Of a DNA stretch of 64,000 bases, positions 29,307-38,438 are shown piece after piece. Position numbers and translations under genes: made by a program. This stretch comes from an uncultured Acidobacteriaceae bacterium (GTDB lineage: Bacteria > Acidobacteriota > Terriglobia > Terriglobales > Acidobacteriaceae): contig CAIVDV010000009.1 in the NCBI GenBank assembly GCA_903904755.1, positions 1 through 64,000 on the forward strand, written 5' to 3'. Position 1 is the first letter of the stretch. Each line of letters begins with the position of its first letter. The notes below the pieces were generated by a model, which saw only the letters and a program-made list of their open reading frames with translations, had not been told where the DNA came from and searched no databases.

Positions 29307-31298
29307 ATGGCCAACCCTCTCTCCCGCCGCCAATTCCTCTCCACCGCAACCGCCGCCGGCGCAGCCACTCTCCTGCCCGCCTCATCTGCCGCCTCGCCCA
29401 CCCCGGCCGTAGCTCCCACTCCAGCCACAACTCCAGCCCCAGCCATCCCCTCCGCCGTCGCTCTCCAGCTCCAGCCCTTCCCGCTCTCCGCCGTCCGCCT
29501 CCTCCCCGGCCCCTGGAAGACCATGCAGGAAATCAACCGTAGCTGGCTCTACTCGCTCCCCAACGATCGCCTCGTCCACACCTTCCGCCTCAACGCCGGC
29601 CTTCCCTCCGACGCAGAACCCCTCGGCGGCTGGGAAGCCCCCACCGGCGAACTCCGCGGCCACTACATCGGCCACTATCTCTCCGCCTGCGCCATGCTCT
29701 ACGCCTCCACCGGCGACCAGCCCATCCTCGCCAAGGCCAACGAGCTCGTCTCCATGCTCGCCGCCTGCCAGCGCGCCGACGGCTACCTCAGCGCCTACCC
29801 CGATTCCTTCTACGACCGCCTTCGCCAGCACAAGGAGGTCTGGGCGCCCTTCTACACCTACCACAAGATCCTCGCTGGCATGATCGACATGTACCAGCAC
29901 GCCGGCTCCGCCCTCGCCCTCCAGGTCGCCACCCGCATGGCCGACTGGGCCGACCAGTACGCCCGCTCCTTCACCCCAGACGACTGGCAAACCGTCCTCC
30001 TCACCGAGCAGGGCGGCATGAACGAAGCCTCCTTCAACCTCTACGCCATCACCGGAAACACCAAATACCGCGACCTCGCCTACCGCTTCGAGCACCACAA
30101 GATCTTCGACCCACTCGCTGCCAACCAGGACGCCCTCGCCGGCAACCACACCAACACCAACATCCCCAAAATCATCGGCGCAGTCCGCGGCTACGAACTC
30201 ACCGGCGACGACCGCTACCGCCAGATTGCCTGGAACTTCCACCGCATCGTCACCCAGCACCACTCCTACGCCCCCGGCGGCACCAGCTACGACGAGTTCT
30301 TTCAAACCCCCGACGCCACCGCCGCCCACCTCGGCCGCGCCGACCAGGAGTGCTGCTGCAGCTACAACATGATGAAGCTCACCCGGCATCTCTTCCAGCA
30401 GCAGCCCAACGCAGCCCTCTTCGACTACTACGAGCGCCTCCTCTTCAACGTCCGCGCAGGCACCCAGGACCGCAACGGCATGTTCATGTACTACGTCCCT
30501 CTCCAACCCGGCCTCTACAAAATGTTCGGCACCCCCACCGACTCCTTCTGGTGCTGCACCGGTACCGGCTCTGAGGAGTACACCAAGCTCAATGACTCCA
30601 TCTACTTCCACGACGACTCCTCCGTCTGGGTCAACCTCTTCCTGCCGTCGGTCCTCAACTGGCAGCAGCGCGGCCTTCGCCTCCGCCTCACCACCCGCCT
30701 CCCCCACGAAGAGCGCGTCACCCTCACCATCGACTCCGCCCCCTCCACCCCCACAACCCTGCGCATCCGCATCCCCGCCTGGACCACATCCGGCGTCCGC
30801 ATTGCCATCAACGGCACCGCGCAAACCATCCCCACCACCCCTTCCACATACGTCTCCCTCCAGCAAGCCTGGAAGGCCGGCGACGTCATCACCCTCGACC
30901 TTCCCCTCACCCTCCGCGTCGAAACCACCCCCGACGATCCCCAGGTCCAGGCAGCCTTCTACGGCCCGCTCGTCCTCGCCGCCCGCCTCGGCTCTGAGGG
31001 CCTCACAAACTCCATGATTTACCTCGACAACGCCGCCCACGGCGACCGCGGCTACCCCATGCCCACGGTCGAGCCCAACCCCCGCGACTGGCAGGGCAAA
31101 CTCCTCGCCCCCCAGGACGACGGCCCATGGCTCACCCGCATTGACGGCTCAACCCAGTACCCGCTTCAGTTCCAGACCAAAGGCAGCGGCCCCACCCACA
31201 CCCTCGTTCCCCTCGCCCACATCTACGACGAGCGGTACTCGGTCTACCTCCGCAACCTCGGCATCCCCGCCAGCCCAGGTGGCCCAGCCCACACCTGA
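29307..31298 (+). CDS. GH127-type (DUF1680) beta-L-arabinofuranosidase-like glycoside hydrolase, Tat-exported
   Basis: Tat signal SRRQFLSTATAAGAATLL; ECCCSYNMMKLTRHLF and FWCCTGTGSEEYTKLNDSIYF. Start M21 of ORF 29247..31298. Confidence 0.88.
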   Translation: MANPLSRRQFLSTATAAGAATLLPASSAASPTPAVAPTPATTPAPAIPSAVALQLQPFPLSAVRLLPGPWKTMQEINRSWLYSLPNDRLVHTFRLNAGLPSDAEPLGGWEAPTGELRGHYIGHYLSACAMLYASTGDQPILAKANELVSMLAACQRADGYLSAYPDSFYDRLRQHKEVWAPFYTYHKILAGMIDMYQHAGSALALQVATRMADWADQYARSFTPDDWQTVLLTEQGGMNEASFNLYAITGNTKYRDLAYRFEHHKIFDPLAANQDALAGNHTNTNIPKIIGAVRGYELTGDDRYRQIAWNFHRIVTQHHSYAPGGTSYDEFFQTPDATAAHLGRADQECCCSYNMMKLTRHLFQQQPNAALFDYYERLLFNVRAGTQDRNGMFMYYVPLQPGLYKMFGTPTDSFWCCTGTGSEEYTKLNDSIYFHDDSSVWVNLFLPSVLNWQQRGLRLRLTTRLPHEERVTLTIDSAPSTPTTLRIRIPAWTTSGVRIAINGTAQTIPTTPSTYVSLQQAWKAGDVITLDLPLTLRVETTPDDPQVQAAFYGPLVLAARLGSEGLTNSMIYLDNAAHGDRGYPMPTVEPNPRDWQGKLLAPQDDGPWLTRIDGSTQYPLQFQTKGSGPTHTLVPLAHIYDERYSVYLRNLGIPASPGGPAHT

Positions 31299-31321
31299 CA
31301 CCTGGTCAGCAAGGCACGGCC

Positions 31322-31663
31322 CTATTTCCCTTTCGCAGCGCACCGGGGGTCGGCTATTTCCACCCGCCGATTCTTCGCCCGGCCCGCATCCGTGTTGTTG
31401 TCGGCAATCGGCATTGTCTTCCCGTACCCCTTCGCCGTCAGCCGTGTCGCCGCCACCCCATGCTGCGTCAGCCACACCGCCACTGCCGTCGCTCTTGCCT
31501 CGCTCAATGTCTGGTTATAGGCATCGCCGCCCACGTCGTCCGTGTGCCCCTGGATCTCCAGCTTCAGCGTTGCATCCTTCGTCAATAGTCCCAGAATCTG
31601 CTGCAGCACCGGATCCGATGCCGCCTGCAACGTCGCCTTGTTGAAGTCAAAAGGAAAGTTCAT
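31322..31663 (-). CDS. OmpA-like C-terminal domain (likely separated from its signal peptide by a frameshift)
   Basis: LEIQGHTDDVGGDAYNQTLSEARATAV...NNTDAGRAKNRRVEI; no signal peptide in this frame. Confidence 0.75.
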   Translation of the reverse strand: MNFPFDFNKATLQAASDPVLQQILGLLTKDATLKLEIQGHTDDVGGDAYNQTLSEARATAVAVWLTQHGVAATRLTAKGYGKTMPIADNNTDAGRAKNRRVEIADPRCAAKGK

Positions 31664-31667
31664 TCGG

Positions 31668-31787
31668 TCACGGCACCGTTTGCGCCCCCGCGCTCACGCC
31701 CGCCAGGCCCACCAGGCCCACCAGGCCGCTGACCAGCAACTGGCACACGCCGCCAAGACGGCTCGGACGAAAACTCACAAAGCTCAT
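31668..31787 (-). pseudogene. Signal-peptide ORF in a different frame from the adjacent OmpA domain
   Basis: MSFVSFRPSRLGGVCQLLVSGLVGLVGLAGVSAGAQTVP* ends 4 nt before the ATG of the OmpA ORF. Confidence 0.6.
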
Positions 31788-31931
31788 GATTAGCTCCTTG
31801 AAGTCGCCCGATGCTACCACCGCAACTTACAACAAAGTCAAAGGAATTCCCGCGCCAAACGCAGCCTTTCTCCGCGCAGCCGCATTGGCTGGAAATGCCC
31901 CGGCCAAATCCTCTATCTCACTCGCATTGCC

Positions 31932-32321
31932 TTATTTCTTGCTCGCCGGCAAACTCCGCAGGTACGCAATCACCTGCCACCGCTGCGGCTCAGTAAGCGC
32001 CTGCGCCGGCGGCATCCCCTTGTAGGGATTCCCATTCCGCAGCATCCAGAGCAATGACCCATCCGACGCCCCCCGAATCCGCGCCGATCGCAAACTCGGT
32101 CGCGTCGTCCGCCCGTCCGCGTCCACACCATGGCACCGGGCACAGTTCTCGTGGAACAGGCCCTCTCCCACCCGAATCGCCGCCGCCTGCCCGGCAACGG
32201 GATTCTTCCGGGCCCGGTCCTCATCCGGAACTCGCCGCAGCCAAGCCCCATCCGCAGTCGCAAACACAACACTCGGCATCAGCACCAACAAAACCACGGG
32301 AAGAAAACGCAATCGCATCAT
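31932..32321 (-). CDS. c-type cytochrome (monohaem)
   Basis: Signal peptide MRLRFLPVVLLVLMPSVVFA, CARCHG, distal NPYKGMPP Met ligand region. Confidence 0.88.
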   Translation of the reverse strand: MMRLRFLPVVLLVLMPSVVFATADGAWLRRVPDEDRARKNPVAGQAAAIRVGEGLFHENCARCHGVDADGRTTRPSLRSARIRGASDGSLLWMLRNGNPYKGMPPAQALTEPQRWQVIAYLRSLPASKK

Positions 32322-32441
32322 GACCTCTACTCTCGACAATAACGCGCCGACCCCAACGCGTAAAACCACATCACCACCCCATCAACATTCCCCTTCGCGC
32401 CGCCACTCGTCTATCCTGTTTGAGTCCAACAAGGTGGTGCC

Positions 32442-34031
32442 ATGAGCTATTCCTCCGTCCCCAATATCGAACCCCGCTCGCCCCAGGGCGACTTCGTCAA
32501 CGAGCCCTTTGAAAACTTCTCCCTGCCCCAAACCGCGCGCGCCATGGAGTCCGCCCTCGCCGCCGTCCGCAGCCAGCTCGGCCGCGAGTATGACCTCATC
32601 ATCGGTGGCCATCGCATCAGGACCGTCGGCAAAATCCGCTCCATCAATCCCGCCCGCCCCGCCGAGGTCGTCGGCATCCACCAGAAAGCCGAGCTTGAGC
32701 ACGCCCAGCTCGCCATGGATGCAGCCCTCAAGGCTTTCGAATCCTGGTCCCGCGTCCCCGTTGCAGTCCGCGCCTCCCTCCTCTTCCGCGCCGCCGAAAT
32801 CATCCGCGAGCGCAAATTCGAGTTCTGCGCCTGGCTCACCTTTGAGGTCGGTAAAAACTGGGCCGAATCCGACGCCGACGTGGGCGAAACCATCGATTTC
32901 CTCAACTTCTACGCCCGCGAAGCCCTCCGCCTCGACAAGGCCACCACCCCCATCCAGTTCCCCGGCGAGCGCAACCAGCTCCGTTACATCCCCCTCGGCG
33001 TCGGCGCGGTCATCCCCCCGTGGAACTTCCCCTTCGCCATCATGGCCGGCATGACCGTTGCCTCCATCGTCACCGGCAACACCGTCATCCTCAAGCCCTC
33101 CTCTGACTCGCCCACCATCGCCGCCCGCTTCATGGAAGTTCTGGAAGAAGCCGGCCTCCCCGACGGCGTCGTCAACTTCTGCCCCGGCTCCGGCGCAACC
33201 TTCGGCAACGCCATCGTCGAGCACCCCAAGACCCGCTTCATCGCCTTCACCGGCTCCAAGGCCGTCGGCCTCGACATCCACGAGAAATCCGCCCGCACCC
33301 AGCCCGGCCAAATCTGGATTAAGCGCACCATCCTCGAAATGGGCGGCAAAGACTCCATCCTCGTCTGCGCCGACGCTGACATTGACGCCGCAGCCGACGG
33401 CATCGTTGCCTCCGCCTTCGGTTTCAGCGGGCAAAAGTGCTCCGCCTGCTCCCGCGCCATCATCGAAGCACCCGTCTACGATACCCTCGTCGACAAAATC
33501 CGTGAGCGCGTCGCAAAGCTCTCCGTCGGCGACCCCGCCACCAACCCCAACATGGGCCCGGTCATCAACAAGGCCGCTTACGAATCCCACCTCGACTACA
33601 TCACCATCGGCAACCGCGAAGGCCGCCTCATCTCCGGTGGCGCTCCCATCGAAAACGCTGACGGTGGCTACCTCATCGCCCCCACCGTCTTCGCCGACAT
33701 CGCCCCCGACGCCCGCCTCAGCCAGGAAGAAATCTTCGGCCCCGTCCTCGCCCTCATCAAGGTCTCCGACTTCGCCGAGGGCCTCGCCGTCGCCAACAAC
33801 ACTGAGTACGGCCTCACCGGAGCCATCTACTCCAGTGACCGTGCCAAGCTCGACCACGCCTCCCGAGACTTCCACGTCGGCAACCTCTACCTCAACCGCA
33901 AGTGCACCGGTGCCATGGTCGGCGCCCACCCCTTCGGCGGCTTCAACATGAGCGGTACAGATTCCAAGGCCGGCGGCCCCGACTACCTACTCCTCTTCAC
34001 CCAGGCCAAGTCCATCGCGGAAAAGCTCTAA
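32442..34031 (+). CDS. pruA: L-glutamate gamma-semialdehyde (P5C) dehydrogenase
   Basis: ALDH motifs FTGSKAVG, LEMGGKDS, GFSGQKCSACSRA, ...KCTGAMVGAHPFGGFNMSGTDSKAGGPDYL. Confidence 0.9.
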   Translation: MSYSSVPNIEPRSPQGDFVNEPFENFSLPQTARAMESALAAVRSQLGREYDLIIGGHRIRTVGKIRSINPARPAEVVGIHQKAELEHAQLAMDAALKAFESWSRVPVAVRASLLFRAAEIIRERKFEFCAWLTFEVGKNWAESDADVGETIDFLNFYAREALRLDKATTPIQFPGERNQLRYIPLGVGAVIPPWNFPFAIMAGMTVASIVTGNTVILKPSSDSPTIAARFMEVLEEAGLPDGVVNFCPGSGATFGNAIVEHPKTRFIAFTGSKAVGLDIHEKSARTQPGQIWIKRTILEMGGKDSILVCADADIDAAADGIVASAFGFSGQKCSACSRAIIEAPVYDTLVDKIRERVAKLSVGDPATNPNMGPVINKAAYESHLDYITIGNREGRLISGGAPIENADGGYLIAPTVFADIAPDARLSQEEIFGPVLALIKVSDFAEGLAVANNTEYGLTGAIYSSDRAKLDHASRDFHVGNLYLNRKCTGAMVGAHPFGGFNMSGTDSKAGGPDYLLLFTQAKSIAEKL

Positions 34032-34146
34032 CCCCCGTCGGGCACGGCACGCATCATGCAACGCCCACGGAACTTCCCTCGCCCACACCGCGTATCTCCT
34101 CAGGCATCCAACCCCGCTCCGGGCTTCCCACCCGGGGCGCAACAAC

Positions 34147-35937
34147 ATGGACCCGCATCCCACTTCCCCCGGAAGGTCCGTTCGCATGAAGCAGTTTGAG
34201 TCGTTCCTGCTCGACACCGCCAACCAGTCCCTCTGGCTCGGTGCTTCCTCCATCGACATCGCTCCCAAGCCCTACGCCATCCTCCGTTACCTGGTCGAGC
34301 ACCCCGGTCGCCTCATCACCCACGACGAGCTCCTCGACGCCCTCTGGCCAAATACCTTCGTCCAGCCCCAGATTCTCCGCACCTACATCCTCGACCTGCG
34401 CAAAGCCCTCGGTGACGACCCCGCTACCCCCCGATTCATCCAGACCATCCCCAAGCGAGGCTACCGCTTCCTTGCTCCAGTCTCTGAGCCCCAGAAGCCG
34501 GAACCCCAATCCACCCCCCACCCCACCCCGCCCGCCCCGCACCTGTTGCCCACTCTCCCTCCAGCAACCATCGTCGGCCGCCAGCGCGAACTCGCTCAGC
34601 TCCACGCCTTCGCCTCCCAGGCCATCCAGGGCCACCGCCAACTCGTCTTCATCACCGGCGAAGTCGGAATCGGCAAAACCACCCTGGTCGACGCCTTCAT
34701 GCAGCTCGCACAGGCCTTCCCAACCCAGCCCGCCGTCCTCCGCGGCCAATGCATCGCCGGCTTTGCCGCCGCCCAGCCCTGGTACCCCGTCCTCGAACTC
34801 CTCCGCCAGCTCTGCGCCTCGCCTCACGGGGAGCTCGCATGCCGAGTCCTGCGCTCCCTGGCCCCCTCCTGGCTCACTACCGGCTCCGCACCAGACGCCC
34901 CATCGCCCGAACGCATCCCAGGCGACCTCTGCGCCGCCCTGGAAGAAATCTCCGTCGCGCAACCTCTCGTCCTCGTCCTCGAAGACCTCCACTGGGCCGA
35001 CCCAGCCACCATTCACTTTCTCTCCGCCCTCGCTCACCGGCGCAACCCCGCCCGCCTCATCATCCTCGTCACCTTCCGTCCTCAGCACGGTGCGCACAAC
35101 TCCGCGGAACCCTCCCTCAAGTCCACCCGACACGACCTGCTCATGCGCCGCCTTGCGCAGGACATCCCCCTTCAGCCACTCGATAAATCGGCCATGCAGC
35201 AGCTCCTTGCGCTCGAACTCCACCAGGCCGAACTGCCCCCCGGACTCACCAGCTTTGTCCACCGCCGCTCCGAGGGAAATCCACTCTTCGCCATCGCCAT
35301 CCTTGAGCACCTCATCGCCCAGCATTTCCTCATCCAGTCCCCCGCCCAAGGCACCTCCCTCGCCCCCACCCTCTGGACCCAGTCTGCTCCCCTGCCGGAG
35401 ATGGATGCCGAAGTCCCCGCCGGCCTCGCTGAAATGATCGATCTCGAACTCGAACGCCTTACCCCCGACGAACAGGCAATCCTCGAAGCCGGCTCCCTCA
35501 CCCAGGTCGCCTTCCCCGCCTGGTCCGTTGCCGCGGCACTCGCGCTTCCCCAGGAACTTGCAGAAGACGCCTGCGACGCCCTCAGCCGCCGACTCTACTT
35601 CCTCGAACGGGCCGGCCAGGACGAGCTGCCCGACGGCTCCTGCTCCCCCTTCTACGTCTTCGCCCACGGCCTCTTCCGCGAGGTCCTCTACCAGCGCCAG
35701 GCCCCCGCCCGCCGCGCTCAGCGCCACATCCGCATCGCTGAAAAGCTCACCAGCCTCTTCCACGGTCGCGAAAGCAGCGTCGCCCACGATGTCGCCATGC
35801 ACTTCCAGGCCGCCGGCAACCACGCCCGTGCCAACGAGGCGCTCCAATCCGCACTCCTCATTTCCTCAACGCAAACGACGATGGATACCCCTGAATTCCC
35901 CCAAAAACGCACCCGAAAAACCTCCACGAAAGCTTGA
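34147..35937 (+). CDS. OmpR/CadC-type winged helix + AAA ATPase transcriptional regulator
   Basis: HDELLDALWPNTFVQPQILRTYILDLRKALGDDPATPRFIQTIPKRGYRFL; FITGEVGIGKTTLVDAF; LVLVLEDLHWAD. Confidence 0.88.
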   Translation: MDPHPTSPGRSVRMKQFESFLLDTANQSLWLGASSIDIAPKPYAILRYLVEHPGRLITHDELLDALWPNTFVQPQILRTYILDLRKALGDDPATPRFIQTIPKRGYRFLAPVSEPQKPEPQSTPHPTPPAPHLLPTLPPATIVGRQRELAQLHAFASQAIQGHRQLVFITGEVGIGKTTLVDAFMQLAQAFPTQPAVLRGQCIAGFAAAQPWYPVLELLRQLCASPHGELACRVLRSLAPSWLTTGSAPDAPSPERIPGDLCAALEEISVAQPLVLVLEDLHWADPATIHFLSALAHRRNPARLIILVTFRPQHGAHNSAEPSLKSTRHDLLMRRLAQDIPLQPLDKSAMQQLLALELHQAELPPGLTSFVHRRSEGNPLFAIAILEHLIAQHFLIQSPAQGTSLAPTLWTQSAPLPEMDAEVPAGLAEMIDLELERLTPDEQAILEAGSLTQVAFPAWSVAAALALPQELAEDACDALSRRLYFLERAGQDELPDGSCSPFYVFAHGLFREVLYQRQAPARRAQRHIRIAEKLTSLFHGRESSVAHDVAMHFQAAGNHARANEALQSALLISSTQTTMDTPEFPQKRTRKTSTKA

Positions 35938-36002
35938 CGCTTTCTCCACGGAACCTTGACAACTTATTTTTCGCAACTGGGTAGTCTGAGTTTCGTAGAG
36001 GA

Positions 36003-36101
36003 CATCTGACGGGAAACAAGAAGGCTCGAACCTTCTTGAGGGCCGCAAAGAGATGCGGGTTTCAAGAAGATTCGAGAAGGCGAAATCTCCCCAAACAGAT
36101 G
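36003..36101 (+). promoter_or_regulatory. Candidate structured 5' leader RNA with alternative stems
   Basis: CAAGAAGG-CTCGAA-CCTTCTTG (36017-36038) competes with a long stem 36025-36040 / 36061-36076 enclosing CCGCA-AAGAGA-TGCGG; CATCTG (36003-36008) complements CAGATG (36096-36101). Confidence 0.5.
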
Positions 36102-36124
36102 CAACCTCACTGGAGGACACACCC

Positions 36125-36517
36125 ATGAAAAACATCGTTCGCAACTTCCTCGTGGCATCTGCAGTCGTAGCGGCCATCGCCTTCACCTCCACCGCCGCCC
36201 TCGCGGACTCCAACGTGAAGATCCCCTTCGACTTCAAGGTCGGCTCCAAGACCCTGCCCGCTGGCGACTACGTCGTCAAGCAGAATTCCACCCATGCCAG
36301 CGTCCAGTTCTCCAGCAAGGATGGCAAGCACAACTTCACCTGGATTCTGCAGCCCGGCGACCCCGAGCCCAACTCCACCGCCGTCAAGCTCACCTTTGAC
36401 ACCAACGGCACCACCGACTGGCTCCGCTCCATCGACTTCGGCGCACAGACCACACCGCGCATCGACCCCGGTTCCAGCCGCCTGGAGTATTCAAAGCTGA
36501 CGATTACCGGCCGCTAG
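36125..36517 (+). CDS. Small secreted protein of unknown function
   Basis: Signal peptide MKNIVRNFLVASAVVAAIAFTSTAALA; GGAGG upstream of ATG 36125. Confidence 0.8.
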   Translation: MKNIVRNFLVASAVVAAIAFTSTAALADSNVKIPFDFKVGSKTLPAGDYVVKQNSTHASVQFSSKDGKHNFTWILQPGDPEPNSTAVKLTFDTNGTTDWLRSIDFGAQTTPRIDPGSSRLEYSKLTITGR

Positions 36518-36621
36518 CGACCGGCAAACATCCCCGGGGCTTCCCCTGGTACCCCGTAAGTACCACAACCCCGGGCACCTCCCCCCAACTTTTTCCACGC
36601 AGGTCCCGAAGCCTGCCAAAC

Positions 36622-36657
36622 CCAAAGGGCGGATCGCATCAGCGGTCCGCCCTTTGG
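36622..36657. terminator. Hairpin, weak/no U-tract
   Basis: CCAAAGGGCGGATCGC-atca-GCGGTCCGCCCTTTGG, 16-bp stem with one G-T pair. Confidence 0.6.
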
Positions 36658-36723
36658 CTTGGGCCCTGAATCCCGCTAACTTGCTGCTCTTGTTCATCCC
36701 CGCCCCTGTGGGAAAATCAATAC

Positions 36724-37539
36724 GTGAGCACCTCAACCAATCCCTCCCTCCAGTCCCGCCTCCACATCGCCTCTGCCGTCGCCCGCGAAGCCGGCCAACT
36801 CCAGAAGCGCCGCTTTCAGGAGCGCGAAGCCGCCCTCGAAAAAACGTACAAATTCAAGGGCCCCCAGGACTACATCACCGCTACCGACGGCGAAGTTGAA
36901 AAGCTCATCCGCGCCCGGCTGCTCTCCGCCTTCCCCACCGACACCATGCTCGGCGAAGAAGACGGCGGACAGGTCTCCCCCGCCACCTGGGTCGTCGACC
37001 CCATCGACGGCACCAGCAACTTCGCCCGCGGCATCGCCCATTTCTGCGTCTCCATCGCCCTCGTCCTCGACGGCAAAGCCGCCATCGGCGTCATCTATCA
37101 GCCCATCCTCGACGAACTCTTCGCCGCCGCCACCGGCCTCGGCGCAACCCTCAACGGCGAGCCCATCAAAACCTCCTCGGTTACCAGCCTGGATCGCAGC
37201 CTGCTTGAGGTGGGCCGCGCCAGCCGCCAGCCCCAGGGCCCCTATCTCGAAATGCTCGACAAGGTCATGCGCACCGGTGCCGCCATCCGCGGCGCTGGCT
37301 CCGGCTCCCTCGCCGTAGCCAACGTTGCCGCAGGCCGCGTCGATGCCTGCTACGAAACCCACATGTACAGTTGGGATTGCCTCGCCGGCCTGGTCCTCGT
37401 CGTCGAAGCCGGCGGCCGCGTCAACGACTTCCTCGCCGGCGACGGGCTCCTCAAGGGCAACCCCATCTTCGCCTCGGCACCCGGCATCGCCGATCAGCTG
37501 GCCCAGGTCGTCGGCTGCCCCCTGCCTCCGCTGGGCTAG
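36724..37539 (+). CDS. Inositol monophosphatase family protein
   Basis: GEEDGG, WVVDPIDGTSNFARGI, YSWDCLAGLVLVVEAGG. GTG start. Confidence 0.92.
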   Translation: MSTSTNPSLQSRLHIASAVAREAGQLQKRRFQEREAALEKTYKFKGPQDYITATDGEVEKLIRARLLSAFPTDTMLGEEDGGQVSPATWVVDPIDGTSNFARGIAHFCVSIALVLDGKAAIGVIYQPILDELFAAATGLGATLNGEPIKTSSVTSLDRSLLEVGRASRQPQGPYLEMLDKVMRTGAAIRGAGSGSLAVANVAAGRVDACYETHMYSWDCLAGLVLVVEAGGRVNDFLAGDGLLKGNPIFASAPGIADQLAQVVGCPLPPLG

Positions 37540-38330
37540 TCCCCCTGGGTCGCCTCCGGCGCGCTTCCAATTCGCTCTTCCACCAGCGCCAGATACGTCT
37601 CCAGAAAGTGCGCCCTTGCAAAGCTGGCCCGCTCCTCAGCCGCCAACTCCCGCAACTCCTGCGCCATGCCTACATGCGCATACAGCAGCGGGGGCTGCTT
37701 GGGAACCAGGTCTGAGTGGTTGAAGACGCGGTAAGTCGCCGGGACAAGGGCGTCGTACTGCTCGCGAAACTCCCCGCAACCCACCCGAGGACTGGCAAAG
37801 GTGTACACCTCGGGCCGTGTGCCTCCAGAATTCAGCGCCAAATCCAGCCCCAGCAGCGTCGCCAGCGCCCCTCCCAGGCTGTGCCCGGTTATCGTCACCG
37901 CACCTGCCGCGCCGTCTGTTATCACCTTCACCACTGGCTTCGACTTGGGCGATGCCCCCACCCGCAGTGACCGGTAAATCGCGGTAAATCCGTCCTCCGT
38001 TCGCCCTTTGCCGCCCGGAATCGGGTTCTTCACCCAGCCAAACTCCAGGTCCTTGAACCACTCAAAGATGCCCTCGGTCCCACGCAGCACAGCCACCAGT
38101 TCCCCGCCTGCACCCCGCGCCAGGTACCCAAACGTCACCGTCTCGCCAGCGTACGGATTGGCATCCGTGGCCAGGTCACTCCCATAGATTGCAGAGACAA
38201 ACTCGTAACCCGCCCGCCCAATCCGCCTCCGCGTCGTTTGCGTGTAGGACTTGCGCGGCGGCACCGAATACGCAATCAGCACCAGTTGCGCGTACTGGCG
38301 CGCCTGATGCCAGTTGAAGTTGGGGTTCAA
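37536..38330 (-). CDS. Class 3 lipase-family protein
   Basis: VTITGHSLGGALATLLGLDLA, YTFASPRVG, FNHSDLVP. Confidence 0.88.
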   Translation of the reverse strand: MNPNFNWHQARQYAQLVLIAYSVPPRKSYTQTTRRRIGRAGYEFVSAIYGSDLATDANPYAGETVTFGYLARGAGGELVAVLRGTEGIFEWFKDLEFGWVKNPIPGGKGRTEDGFTAIYRSLRVGASPKSKPVVKVITDGAAGAVTITGHSLGGALATLLGLDLALNSGGTRPEVYTFASPRVGCGEFREQYDALVPATYRVFNHSDLVPKQPPLLYAHVGMAQELRELAAEERASFARAHFLETYLALVEERIGSAPEATQGD

Positions 38331-38438
38331 ATCTGCCAGACATGGCCTCCGGCGCGCACTTCTCGCGCACGCCAGTATGCCATTCTCACTCCATTTTCAC
38401 CACATCAATCGTCGCGAACCCTTCACGCGCCCTCAACC

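Noticed and set aside
29382-31040. 552-aa minus ORF antisense to the GH127-type gene
   Set aside because: Low-complexity GVVEV/GGG composition, no domain; shadow of the real plus-strand gene.
32382-35847. Minus ORFs 32382..33929 (515 aa) and 34054..35847 (597 aa)
   Set aside because: Antisense shadows of pruA and the winged-helix/AAA regulator, which carry clear motifs.
34147-35937. Winged-helix/AAA regulator as a truncated pseudogene
   Set aside because: It looks shorter than many relatives with long TPR tails, but frame is intact and a variable tail length is common.
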